64,000 nucleotides of DNA from contig NZ_JAAZWE010000006.1 in the NCBI RefSeq assembly GCF_013185185.1, forward strand, positions 248,001 to 312,000, read 5' to 3'. A program made the translations under genes and the position numbers. Below the pieces are notes generated by a model. It was not told the DNA's origin, did no database searches, and saw only the letters and a program-made list of their open reading frames with translations. Source of the stretch: Saccharibacillus endophyticus (lineage in GTDB: Bacteria; Bacillota; Bacilli; Paenibacillales; Paenibacillaceae). The stretch's first letter is position 1, and each line of letters starts with the position of its first letter. Positions 17,225 to 24,932 of the stretch are shown here, in pieces.

Positions 17225-18568
17225 TTAGGATACCGACGGCGTGCGCACTTCATCCAGAACGCGCAGCAGTTGACCCCGACATTCGTTCGCGCCCGCTTCC
17301 GTAATCTTGACGCGGCACAGTTGGCCCTGAAGCTCCTGCGAGCCTTCGAACACGATTGTCAGATAATTGTCGCTGTGCCCGCCGACGAAACCTTGCGGAT
17401 ACGTCCCTTTTTCGTTTTTCTCCGGGATGACGTCCACGACTTCGCCGATGAACTTTTGCGCATATTCCAACTGCATCTTTTCCGACAGCTCGATCAGTTC
17501 ATGCACGCGCGCGTTTTTGATTTCCTCATCCACCTGATCGTCCATGCGTGCGGCAGGCGTGCCTGTACGCTGAGAGTACGGGAACACGTGCATTTCGGAG
17601 AAACCGATGTTTTTCATGAAGTCATAACCGTTTTGATACATTTCCTCCGTTTCGCCCGGGAAGCCCACGATCACGTCGGTGGTGATGGCCACGTCCGGCA
17701 TCGCTTCGCGGATCCGCGCGATCTTCTCGGCGAATTCGGCAGTGGTGTACTTGCGGCGCATTCTTTTCAACACGGAGTCGTCGCCAGCTTGCAGCGGAAT
17801 ATGGAAGTGACGGCACATCTTGGTCGAACGCTTCAACACGTCCAGCATCTTGTCGTCGATTTGGCTGGCTTCGATCGAGCTGATGCGTATACGCTCCAGC
17901 CCTTCGACTTTATCCAATTCCTCCATCAGGTCCGACAAACGATAGTTTTCCATATCGTCGCCGTAGCCGCCCGTATGAATGCCGGTCAGCACGATCTCCT
18001 TATAGCCTGCTGCCACCAGTTGACGCGCTTGCGCGAGCACGCTTTGCGGTTCGCGGCTGCGGGACAGTCCGCGCGACCACGGAATGATGCAGAAGGTGCA
18101 GAAGTTGTTGCAGCCTTCCTGAATTTTCAGGAACGCGCGGGTATGCCCGTTGAAGCTCGGCACGTCCAGTTCTTCGAACGTCCGCGTCTTCATGATGTTG
18201 CGCACGGCATTGATCGGCTCTCGCTTGGCTTGAATCTCGTCGACGAGCGGCAGAATCTTCTCGCGATCCTGCGTGCCGATCACCAGATCGACGCCCGGAA
18301 TTTCCAAAATCTCGGCCGCGGACGTCTGCGCGTAGCAGCCCGTCACCGCGACGATGGCATTCGGATTGCGGCGGACCGCGCGGCGAATGATCTGACGGCT
18401 TTTTTTGTCGCCCGTATTCGTGACCGTGCAGGTGTTGATGAGATAGACGTCCGCCGTCTGATCAAACTCCACCTGCTCGTATCCGTCTTTTTTGAACAGC
18501 TGCCAGATGGCTTCCGTATCATAGAAATTAACTTTGCAACCCAGCGTATAAAAAGCGACTGATGGCAT
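17225..18568 (-). CDS. mtaB: tRNA (N6-threonylcarbamoyladenosine 37-C2)-methylthiotransferase
   Basis: A 447-residue radical-SAM methylthiotransferase. The N-terminal UPF0004 domain supplies three cluster cysteines (TLGCKVN, INTCTVTN, TGCYAQ). The radical-SAM motif is CNNFCTFCIIPWSRG (about residue 150), and a TRAM domain occupies the C-terminus. MtaB converts t6A37 to ms2t6A37 in ANN-decoding tRNAs. The N-terminal wording SVAFYTLGCKVN favours MtaB over MiaB or RimO. The ATG overlaps the rsmE stop by one base (TAATG) and its ribosome-binding site GGAGG lies within rsmE, so the two are coupled, as in Bacillus. Confidence 0.95.
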   Translation of the reverse strand: MPSVAFYTLGCKVNFYDTEAIWQLFKKDGYEQVEFDQTADVYLINTCTVTNTGDKKSRQIIRRAVRRNPNAIVAVTGCYAQTSAAEILEIPGVDLVIGTQDREKILPLVDEIQAKREPINAVRNIMKTRTFEELDVPSFNGHTRAFLKIQEGCNNFCTFCIIPWSRGLSRSREPQSVLAQARQLVAAGYKEIVLTGIHTGGYGDDMENYRLSDLMEELDKVEGLERIRISSIEASQIDDKMLDVLKRSTKMCRHFHIPLQAGDDSVLKRMRRKYTTAEFAEKIARIREAMPDVAITTDVIVGFPGETEEMYQNGYDFMKNIGFSEMHVFPYSQRTGTPAARMDDQVDEEIKNARVHELIELSEKMQLEYAQKFIGEVVDVIPEKNEKGTYPQGFVGGHSDNYLTIVFEGSQELQGQLCRVKITEAGANECRGQLLRVLDEVRTPSVS

Positions 18569-19332
18569 TATAAACTTCCTCCCATTTCTCCGGACTCGTA
18601 CAGGATGCAGGACAACGCGGTCATGCCCGCCGTCTCCGCTCTCAGGATGCGTTTGCCGAGTCCCGTAATTTTGGCGCCGGCTGCTTCCGCTTCAACGGCT
18701 TCGCGTTCGGCGAAGCCGCCTTCCGGACCGACGACCAACAAAACATTGGCTTCGCCTTCCCGGCGGCTTTCCGCGAAAGGACGAACGACGTCGCGCAATT
18801 GCGATCCGTTTTCTTTTTCATAGCAAAACAGGACCAGATCGTAATCTCCGAACGTCTTTAGCAGCTGCTTGTACGTTAACGGCTGCTTGACCTCGGGGAT
18901 GCGGCTGCGGTGACTTTGCTCTGCGGCTTCCTTCGCGATCTTGCTCCAACGCTGAAGACGTTTTTCTTCCTTTTTCGCGTCGTACTGGACCACCGTCCGC
19001 TCGGACAGGAAAGGAACAAACGCATCCGCGCCGATCTCGGTACATTTTTGAATGACCGTCTCCAACTTGTCGCCCTTGGGCAGGCTCTGGGCAATGCTCA
19101 CCCGGAAACGGGCTTCGTTCTTTTCGGCGATCTCTTCAATGACGGCCGCGACGACTTCGCCCTGCTCGACGATTTCCAGCTCGGCGAGCACCACGCGCAA
19201 GGCGCCGTCGCACACGATAATCTTGTCTCCGGCGCGACCGCGCATGACACGGCTAATATGACGCGCATCCTCGCCGAGAATGCGGACTTTTTCGTTTTCG
19301 AATTGTTCTTTTTCCACAAAATATCTCTGCAT
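18568..19332 (-). CDS. rsmE: 16S rRNA (uracil1498-N3)-methyltransferase
   Basis: A 254-residue SPOUT methyltransferase. The N-terminal part (MQRYFVEKEQF, then HISRVMR) is the PUA-like domain. The C-terminal trefoil knot carries LLVVGPEGGFAEREAVEAE and the LGKRILRAETAGMTAL motif that binds SAM. It methylates U1498 in the decoding region of 16S rRNA. It overlaps mtaB by one base. Upstream it is set apart from the M50 gene by a terminator (19411-19442), so it probably has its own promoter, unlike the usual prmA-rsmE arrangement. Confidence 0.95.
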   Translation of the reverse strand: MQRYFVEKEQFENEKVRILGEDARHISRVMRGRAGDKIIVCDGALRVVLAELEIVEQGEVVAAVIEEIAEKNEARFRVSIAQSLPKGDKLETVIQKCTEIGADAFVPFLSERTVVQYDAKKEEKRLQRWSKIAKEAAEQSHRSRIPEVKQPLTYKQLLKTFGDYDLVLFCYEKENGSQLRDVVRPFAESRREGEANVLLVVGPEGGFAEREAVEAEAAGAKITGLGKRILRAETAGMTALSCILYESGEMGGSL

Positions 19333-19410
19333 CGCTCATCCACTTCTCTTCCGTTTTTGACCAAATTCCATCATACACAATTTGGCCTCCGCTGACCAGT
19401 AGATCGCGCG

Positions 19411-19442
19411 AAAAACCGGCAGTTCCCGAAGGAAAAGCCGGT
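19411..19442 (-). terminator. Terminator after the site-2 protease gene
   Basis: Minus strand: ACCGGC tt TTCC-TTCG-GGAA ct GCCGGT followed by TTTTCG. Two stacked stems with a TTCG tetraloop. Confidence 0.75.
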
Positions 19443-19469
19443 CGTTGCGCCCATATCGAAAGTTTGCGG

Positions 19470-20168
19470 TTATCCAAAAATCGACGCGCCCAAATCAAGG
19501 AATAATTGCATCAGGTCTCCGATCCACACATACATCCGGCCGATCGTATTTTCGCGCAGCGGCGGAATAAACACAATCAACAAGAAAATAAAGATGGAGT
19601 ACGGTTCGATTTGTTGAAGTTTGCGGCGAATGCGGAGCGGAGCGATGTCCTCGATGATCCGATAGCCGTCTAGCGGCGGCAACGGGATCAGGTTGAACAG
19701 GAACAACAAGATATTCATCTGGATCAAGTAGACGAAAAACAAAGCGAAAGCTTCCTGAACCCTGGATAATTCTTCCGTATAAAAAAGGGTTCCGTCTACC
19801 ATCGTGACATTCAGAATCCCGTACGCCGACAACGCGGAAAAAATCATCGCTCCGACAAACGCGATCAGCAGGTTGCTCAGCGGCCCTACGGCAGAGACGA
19901 CGATTCCCATTAATCTCGGTTTGCTGAAATTCTCGCGGGTGACCGGAACCGGGCGCGCCCAGCCGAAGCCCGCGATCAGGATCAGGATCATGCCGAGAAA
20001 GTCGACATGCCGCGCCGGATTCAGCGTGACGCGGCCGAGCAGCTGCGCCGTAGGGTCGCCGAATTTATAAGCCGCGTACGCGTGCGCGAACTCGTGCACG
20101 GTAAACGCGATGATCAATACGATCAGAACAAAAGGCAGGACGTCCCAAGAAAAGGCCAAAAAGTTCAT
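19470..20168 (-). CDS. Site-2 protease family (M50) membrane protein
   Basis: A 232-residue polytopic protein. The zinc motif HEFAHAY (HExxH) lies in the first hydrophobic helix (about residue 26), and the second metal motif NLIPLPPLDGYR (the DG aspartate) is near residue 165. It has about five hydrophobic segments. M50 proteases cut within membranes; the target here is unknown. The AYKFGDPTAQLLGRVTLNP segment is typical of the short bacterial subgroup that lacks PDZ and CBS domains. The ATG directly abuts the prmA stop, so it is co-transcribed with prmA and inserted between prmA and rsmE. Confidence 0.9.
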   Translation of the reverse strand: MNFLAFSWDVLPFVLIVLIIAFTVHEFAHAYAAYKFGDPTAQLLGRVTLNPARHVDFLGMILILIAGFGWARPVPVTRENFSKPRLMGIVVSAVGPLSNLLIAFVGAMIFSALSAYGILNVTMVDGTLFYTEELSRVQEAFALFFVYLIQMNILLFLFNLIPLPPLDGYRIIEDIAPLRIRRKLQQIEPYSIFIFLLIVFIPPLRENTIGRMYVWIGDLMQLFLDLGASIFG

Positions 20169-21149
20169 TTAGACCACCTTTTCCGCGACGAAAGCCAGCC
20201 ATTCCTCCTCGCGATGCACGTCCCGAATCGTCAGACCCGCCGCAATCAGTCCTTCGCGCACGGCATCTTCTTTATCCTTGTAGATACCGGATGCCAAGTA
20301 CAAACCGCCCGGACGCAAAGCTTCGTACACGTCGTTCGTGAACAGCAGGATGATCTCGGCCAAAATGTTCGCTACCACGATCTGAACCGGAAGCTCTACG
20401 CCGATATCCGACGATGCGCCGTGGCCTTCGGGACGCAGCACGGACAGCAGATCGCTTTCTTTAACCGTGATTTCGCCGGACAAGCCGTTCAACGCCACGT
20501 TCTCCTGCGCGCTTTTTACGGCTACCGGATCGAGGTCGAGCGCCAGCGCTCTTTTGGCTCCCAGCTTGATTGCGCCGATGGACAAAATGCCCGAACCCGT
20601 GCCGACGTCGATGACGTCTTCGCCGCCTTTGACGATGCTTTCCAGCGCGCGCAGGCACAAGGCCGTCGTCGGGTGCGTTCCCGTGCCGAAAGCCATGCCC
20701 GGGTCCAGCTCGATGATGCGTTCGCCTTCGGACGCTTCGTATTCTTCCCACACCGGCTTGATCGTGAGGGTATCGGATACTTTTAACGGTTTGTAGTAGG
20801 CTTTCCATGCCGTCGCCCATTCTTCTTCGTCGACCAACCGCGTCTCGTACGTCGGACTGCCCGTATCGATATCGAATGTTTCCAGCTCCACCGTACGGCT
20901 TTTGACTTCTTCCAGCACGGCTTCGATATTCACGTCATCGGAAAAATACCCTTTGATCTCCGCGCGGCCTTCCGGAATATCGTTCAAAGGCTGGTCGAAC
21001 CATTCCCCGTAAGGACGTTCGCGCTTCTTGTTCAAGTTCCCCGATTCTTCGATCGAAACGCCGCCCGCTCCCGCTTCATGCAGGAAATTCGAGATGGCTT
21101 CCACCGCTTCCTCCGTCGTATGTATGGTCAATTCGTGCCACAACATCAT
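20169..21149 (-). CDS. prmA: Ribosomal protein L11 methyltransferase
   Basis: A 326-residue PrmA. I take the ATG at 21147-21149 (MMLWHELTIHTTEEA), preceded by AGGAG at 6 nt; the next codon is also ATG. The frame is open to 21188 but without a ribosome-binding site. The SAM-binding motif is DVGTGSGILSIGAIKLG (about residue 190), followed by ALDLDP and VANILAEII. PrmA trimethylates lysines and the N-terminus of L11. In Bacillus it follows dnaJ directly; here about 3.7 kb of other genes separate it from dnaJ. Confidence 0.95.
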   Translation of the reverse strand: MMLWHELTIHTTEEAVEAISNFLHEAGAGGVSIEESGNLNKKRERPYGEWFDQPLNDIPEGRAEIKGYFSDDVNIEAVLEEVKSRTVELETFDIDTGSPTYETRLVDEEEWATAWKAYYKPLKVSDTLTIKPVWEEYEASEGERIIELDPGMAFGTGTHPTTALCLRALESIVKGGEDVIDVGTGSGILSIGAIKLGAKRALALDLDPVAVKSAQENVALNGLSGEITVKESDLLSVLRPEGHGASSDIGVELPVQIVVANILAEIILLFTNDVYEALRPGGLYLASGIYKDKEDAVREGLIAAGLTIRDVHREEEWLAFVAEKVV

Positions 21150-21248
21150 CAATCGCTCCTCAATGTTTAACTTTTTCGCTCGTTTCATTGTACTATAGAC
21201 TTACAAGCAGCACAAAACCCCAACTTTTCGCGAAAAGAGGATGAGTGT

Positions 21249-21749
21249 ATGATCTATTGTACGAATTGCGGCGCGTCCAACGCGGACGATGCGAACTTCT
21301 GCGGAAAATGCGGCAAGCTCCTGCAAGGAGAAGCCCGGCCCGATGCTTCGTCTCGCCCGCCGGCCCGAGCGGAACAGCCCGATGCGCGGACGGAAAAAAC
21401 ATTATGGGAAGGACGTCCTTCCGACCTCGGCGACCAGATCAAAACCGGACTGCTCATGAACAATGTCCGCTATAAAATCACGAGCCAGCGCCTGATCGTC
21501 ACTACAGGGCTGGTCGGCAAAAAATCGGAAGAAGTGGAACTCGTCCGGATCAAAGACATCGCGATGGAAAAGACGGTCATGGACCGCATGATGGGCGTCG
21601 GCACGATCATCGTCTATTCCAGCGATCCGACTACTCCCGAAGTACGCCTCGAAGACGTCAAAGACGTGGAGAAGGTAAAAGATTTGCTGCGGGATGCGGT
21701 ACGGGCGGAAAAAGAACTGTACGGCACGCGGTATCGGGAAGACCTTTGA
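21249..21749 (+). CDS. Zinc-ribbon protein with PH-like (bPH) domain
   Basis: A 166-residue protein. Residues 4-23 form a zinc ribbon with two CxxC pairs (CTNC and CGKC). After a Pro/Ala-rich linker, residues 55-150 look like a bacterial PH domain of the YdbS type (LWEGRPS, then ITSQRLIVTTGLVGKKSEEVELVRIKDI and a closing V-rich strand). The role is unknown. It is one of the few plus-strand genes, divergent from prmA and convergent with the MFS gene, with a shared bidirectional terminator. A ribosome-binding site (AGAGGA) is present though not optimal. Confidence 0.82.
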   Translation: MIYCTNCGASNADDANFCGKCGKLLQGEARPDASSRPPARAEQPDARTEKTLWEGRPSDLGDQIKTGLLMNNVRYKITSQRLIVTTGLVGKKSEEVELVRIKDIAMEKTVMDRMMGVGTIIVYSSDPTTPEVRLEDVKDVEKVKDLLRDAVRAEKELYGTRYREDL

Positions 21750-21769
21750 ATTTATTAACGTGCAGATGG

Positions 21770-21808
21770 AAAAAGCCCGCTCTCCGGGGATTGGAGAGCG
21801 GGCTTTTT
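21770..21808. terminator. Bidirectional terminator between convergent genes
   Basis: A 16-bp stem: AAAAAGCCCGCTCTCC (21770-21785) with GGAGAGCGGGCTTTTT (21793-21808), 7-nt loop. It serves the zinc-ribbon gene (+) and the MFS exporter (-). Confidence 0.9.
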
Positions 21809-21889
21809 GACGCTGAAGATCAAATGCCGCGGCGCGAGGTTTGAACAATCAGCCCGCGCCGGAACGAAAATTCAAAACTGCGATAAACG

Positions 21890-23419
21890 TTAAGCTTTCG
21901 CGTTCGCATTTTCCGAAGCGGTCGTCGGCACTTGATGCGGAACCGTTTTTTTGTTGTCCACGGCGACGCGTTTGATGAAGAAGGCCAAAATGAACGCGGC
22001 TGCGGTCATCCAGGTTGCCACGACGAACGAATGGTTGATGCCTTCCACCATAGCCTGCATCGTGACCGTTTGCATCTGAGCGGCGTTTTGCGGATCGACG
22101 CCCATGCTGACGACCAGCTGTTTGCCGACTTCGGCCGCTTTATTCGACATGATCGAGACCAGCAGCGCCGTACCTAAAGCGCCGGCGATGGTACGCAGCG
22201 TGTTGGACATTGCCGTACCGTGGCCGTTCAAACGGGCCGGCAGTTGATTGAGGCCCGCGGTTTGGATCGGCATCATCATGAGCGACATGCCGAACATGCG
22301 GATCGTATACACCGCGATCAAATGTCCGTACGTCGTATCGACGGTCAATTGGCTGAATTCGTAAGTCGTCACGGTCATGATCGCGAGACCCGCAACGGCC
22401 AGCCAGCGCGCGCCGATTTTATCGAAGATGTAACCGGTAATCGGCGACATGATCCCCATGAGGATCGCGCCCGGCAGCAGCATCAGGCCGGATTCGACCG
22501 GCGTGAAGTTTCGCACGTTTTGCAGATACAGCGGAAGCAGAATCATGCCGGAGAACAAAGCCATCGTCGCGATAACGTTAATGATGGTAGTCAACGTGAA
22601 TACGTCGTATTTGAACACGCGCATTTCCAAAATCGGTTTGTCGCTTCTCAACTGGCGGATAACGAACCACAGCAGAGCGACGGCTCCGATGGCGAGCGTC
22701 CAAACCACTTCGTTGGCGCCCCAGCCTTCCGAACCCGCTTGGCTGAAGCCGTACAAGATGCCGCCGAAACCGATCGTAGACAATACTACGGCAAACATGT
22801 CGAGTTTCGGACGGGAAGTTTCGGTTACGTTACGCATGAACAGAATGCCCAGAATAACGGACAGGATGCCGAACGGCAGGATCAGATAAAACAGGTAATG
22901 CCAGTCGTAATGTTCAACCATCCAACCGGACAGCGTAGGACCGATTGCCGGAGCGAAGATCATGGCCACGCCGACGAGCCCCATGGCGGAACCGCGTTTT
23001 TCGATCGGGAAAATGGTCAGGATCGTGAACGTCATCAGCGGCATCAGGATGCCTGCGCCGGCTGCCTGAACCATGCGTCCCGCAAGCAGCAAGCCGAACG
23101 AATCGCTGAATGCGCACAATAACGTACCTAAGGTGAACAAACTCATTGCGGTGATAAACAGGTTTCTCGATGTGAATCGAGCCATCAGGTAAGCCGTTAC
23201 CGGAACCATGACGCCGTTGACGAGCATGAAGCCGGTGCTCAGCCATTGAATAACGGTCGTTTCGACGTTGAGGTCTTTGGCCATCGTCGGCAGCGCCACG
23301 TTCAGCAGCGTTTGGTTCAACAGCGCGACAAAAGCGCCGATCAACAGGGCGACGAGAATCGGACCCTTTTTCAGGGTTTGAATGTCTTGCACAGCAGTTT
23401 TACTCATGGTGGTTTTCAT
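21890..23419 (-). CDS. MFS multidrug exporter, DHA2 (EmrB-like) family
   Basis: A 509-residue protein with about 14 hydrophobic segments, the DHA2 layout. After a short cytoplasmic start come LLNVALPTMAKDL (motif D1-like), QWLSTGFMLVNGVMVPVTAYL and GRMVQAAGAGILMPL (motif C region). It should export drugs or other hydrophobic compounds with proton antiport. The start overlaps the end of marR by 20 nt, and an ATG four codons later is possible. The MarR-exporter pair is a typical efflux module, probably induced by a substrate of the pump. Inserted between dnaJ and prmA. Confidence 0.9.
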   Translation of the reverse strand: MKTTMSKTAVQDIQTLKKGPILVALLIGAFVALLNQTLLNVALPTMAKDLNVETTVIQWLSTGFMLVNGVMVPVTAYLMARFTSRNLFITAMSLFTLGTLLCAFSDSFGLLLAGRMVQAAGAGILMPLMTFTILTIFPIEKRGSAMGLVGVAMIFAPAIGPTLSGWMVEHYDWHYLFYLILPFGILSVILGILFMRNVTETSRPKLDMFAVVLSTIGFGGILYGFSQAGSEGWGANEVVWTLAIGAVALLWFVIRQLRSDKPILEMRVFKYDVFTLTTIINVIATMALFSGMILLPLYLQNVRNFTPVESGLMLLPGAILMGIMSPITGYIFDKIGARWLAVAGLAIMTVTTYEFSQLTVDTTYGHLIAVYTIRMFGMSLMMMPIQTAGLNQLPARLNGHGTAMSNTLRTIAGALGTALLVSIMSNKAAEVGKQLVVSMGVDPQNAAQMQTVTMQAMVEGINHSFVVATWMTAAAFILAFFIKRVAVDNKKTVPHQVPTTASENANAKA

Positions 23420-23897
23420 CTCTCACTTTTTCTAATTTTTTAATGATTTTTCGGTGCGCTTGAAGCATGACTTGCAATTCTTCAGGGTCCAGATCATTAA
23501 GACCCGACAGGTATTGACGATAAGCGGAGTCGGCATCTTTAAGTACCTGCTCGCCTTTTTCCGACAGTTTCAAAACCAGTACGCGCCGATTATTGGCCGG
23601 ACGTTCGCGAATGACCAACTCCGCCTTCACCAAACGATCGATCACGCCGCTGACCGTGCTGCTGCCCAGCCTCATATGCTCGGCCAGTTCACCCAGTCCG
23701 ATCTCCGGACGATCCCGAAGCGCCTTCAACGTCATCAGTTGAATACCTGTGACGCCGAAGCGGCACGACATGTCCGACATCAGTTGAAAAAAGAGCTGCT
23801 TCACTTCCCGGAACGAGTCGACGATCTCGTGCAGTTCAATCTCAGTGTTCGTGTTCAAAGGTATCGCTGTCCTTTCTGTTGCATGAAACCGTGCCAT
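23400..23897 (-). CDS. MarR-family transcriptional regulator
   Basis: A 165-residue winged-helix repressor. The DNA-binding part has GVTGIQLMTLKALRDRPEIGLGELAEHMRLGSSTVSGVIDRLVKAELV and the wing RERPANNRRVLVLKLSEKG (about residues 50-115). It sits at the head of the exporter operon, overlapping it by 20 nt, behind a near-consensus promoter whose transcribed leader holds two inverted repeats, so it probably represses itself and the exporter. The inducing ligand cannot be read from sequence. Confidence 0.92.
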   Translation of the reverse strand: MARFHATERTAIPLNTNTEIELHEIVDSFREVKQLFFQLMSDMSCRFGVTGIQLMTLKALRDRPEIGLGELAEHMRLGSSTVSGVIDRLVKAELVIRERPANNRRVLVLKLSEKGEQVLKDADSAYRQYLSGLNDLDPEELQVMLQAHRKIIKKLEKVRDENHHE

Positions 23898-23913
23898 GAC
23901 AAACGTTCTCTTG

Positions 23914-23947
23914 CGAAATGTTCGTCTGTAAACATTTCGTATACGAA
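23914..23947. promoter_or_regulatory. Probable MarR operators (two overlapping inverted repeats)
   Basis: Repeat 1 is CGAAATGTT (23914-23922) with AACATTTCG (23931-23939), a perfect 9-bp inverted repeat. Repeat 2 is the perfect palindrome TTCGTATACGAA (23936-23947). They share bases 23936-23939 and lie just downstream of the -10, in front of marR. Confidence 0.7.
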
Positions 23948-23949
23948 TG

Positions 23950-23977
23950 ATTATACTACAAATTTTTATAGTGTCAA
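23950..23977 (-). promoter_or_regulatory. Sigma-A promoter of the marR-exporter operon
   Basis: Perfect TTGACA (23972-23977) and perfect TATAAT (23950-23955), 16 bp apart, on the minus strand. Confidence 0.85.
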
Positions 23978-23988
23978 CATATACATAT

Positions 23989-24283
23989 AAAAAGCGCAGG
24001 GTTTTCCGTTCTTCGCTCGGGCTTGTTTTCCTCTCGGGCCCCTGTAACGGGCCGCGAGTAGAAGGAAAGCCAAAAGTCGCTCAGCCCGGAAAACCCTGCG
24101 CCGGTCCGGGGAGGCAGGCGGCCGCTTCGCCCAGGCCGCCGAATGCGGTAAGGCATCGAAGCCCCCTGCCTCCGGCGGCTTCCACCAAGGGTCGACAGCG
24201 GCTTTGCCGACTGCAAGTTCAAGTTGAAAAAAGCAAGAGAACCGTATAACGACGTATGCAACAGGGTTGAGAAAACGTTGTAC
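23989..24283 (-). ncRNA. Candidate structured RNA ending in a long terminator-like rod
   Basis: On the minus strand a perfect 14-bp helix (24088-24101 with 23994-24007) encloses about 80 nt of further pairing and is followed by five U residues (23993-23989). Upstream lies a second GC-rich rod (24165-24175 with 24106-24118, plus an inner GCTTCG/CGAAGC stem) and a small hairpin near 24191-24211. A possible promoter is TTGAAA (24308-24313), 18 bp, TATAAA (24284-24289). No credible protein is encoded. This could be a small RNA gene or just an elaborate terminator; I do not recognise the family. Confidence 0.45.
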
Positions 24284-24417
24284 TTTATATTTAATCCAGA
24301 CACAAAATTTCAATCGCAATCGTTCTAAAATAAAAATTTAGAATCAAAAGTGTCAATCCATATAATGTGCTTGGTAATTAGAAATTTTGCTTTTCAAACC
24401 TTCTCTCTTTTCAAACA

Positions 24418-24455
24418 AAAAAGCAGCCTCCTTTTCAGGAAGCTGCTTTAACTTT
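24418..24455 (-). terminator. Terminator downstream of the small membrane protein gene
   Basis: A stem of AAAGCAGC-CTCC with GGAAGCTGCTTT (one mismatch), followed on the minus strand by TTTTTTG. The plus-strand side is also followed by T-rich DNA. The AT-rich stretch 24300-24415 holds nothing else I can name. Confidence 0.7.
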
Positions 24456-24480
24456 TTTAAAAAACATTCTTTAAAAAAGC

Positions 24481-24582
24481 GTCAGCGGAGGGAGAAATTC
24501 AGGTCAAGACGCCTTTGAACTTGGAAAGCCGAAGGCTTTCCAAGTGAGACAGCGACTTGAACGAATTTCTCCCGCAGCGTCC
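24481..24582 (+). repeat. Dispersed intergenic palindrome, copy A
   Basis: Outer stem GGGAGAAATTC (24490-24500) with GAATTTCTCCC (24563-24573). Inner 11-bp hairpin CTTGGAAAGCC (24520-24530) with GGCTTTCCAAG (24534-24544). The conserved shoulders GCCTTTGAA and TTGAACGAATTTC match copies E and F near 60 kb. Confidence 0.75.
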
Positions 24583-24601
24583 GGGCTTATGCAGAAGCCC
24601 C

Positions 24602-24790
24602 CTACATCCCCATACTCATCAACAAGAAAAACCCAAACATTAAAAAGACCAAAACGGCAAAGAACAGACTCGCCCAATTACGATGATCTTTTTCCGCATT
24701 CGGATTGACGGACTTGATGAAAAAAGACATGAATCCGAATCCCAAAGATGCCACAATCAGAAGGACTGTCAAAGCAAATATTTCGTACAT
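24602..24790 (-). CDS. Small two-pass membrane protein, unknown function
   Basis: A 62-residue protein. The start ATG (24788-24790) follows GGAGGG at good spacing; an ATG 10 codons upstream lacks a site. Two hydrophobic helices (about residues 4-25 and 39-60) are joined by a charged loop (KSVNPNAEKDHRNW). I do not recognise it and infer no function. It sits directly downstream of the dnaJ terminator, on the same strand but as a separate unit. Its stop codon lies next to palindromic copy A. Confidence 0.7.
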   Translation of the reverse strand: MYEIFALTVLLIVASLGFGFMSFFIKSVNPNAEKDHRNWASLFFAVLVFLMFGFFLLMSMGM

Positions 24791-24880
24791 GTTGTCCCTC
24801 CTTCTTTTATTGGCGTTCATTTGATCGAAGCACGTTTATACTGAACGCCTCAATCGGAGAAAAAGTTATGCCGATTCTAA

Positions 24881-24920
24881 AAAAATAGACCTTCGGTTCG
24901 AAAACCGAAGGTCTATTTTT
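24881..24920 (-). terminator. Terminator of the hrcA-grpE-dnaK-dnaJ operon
   Basis: An 18-bp stem, AAAAATAGACCTTCGGTT (24881-24898) with its complement (24903-24920), loop CGAA. The A/T ends make it work in both directions. It lies 13 nt after the dnaJ stop. Confidence 0.9.
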
Positions 24921-24932
24921 CTTTATACGAAC

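Noticed and set aside
23994-24101. Miniature inverted-repeat transposon with GCGCAGGGTTTTCC ends
   Set aside because: No target-site duplication flanks the ends, and the U run at one side fits a transcript end better.
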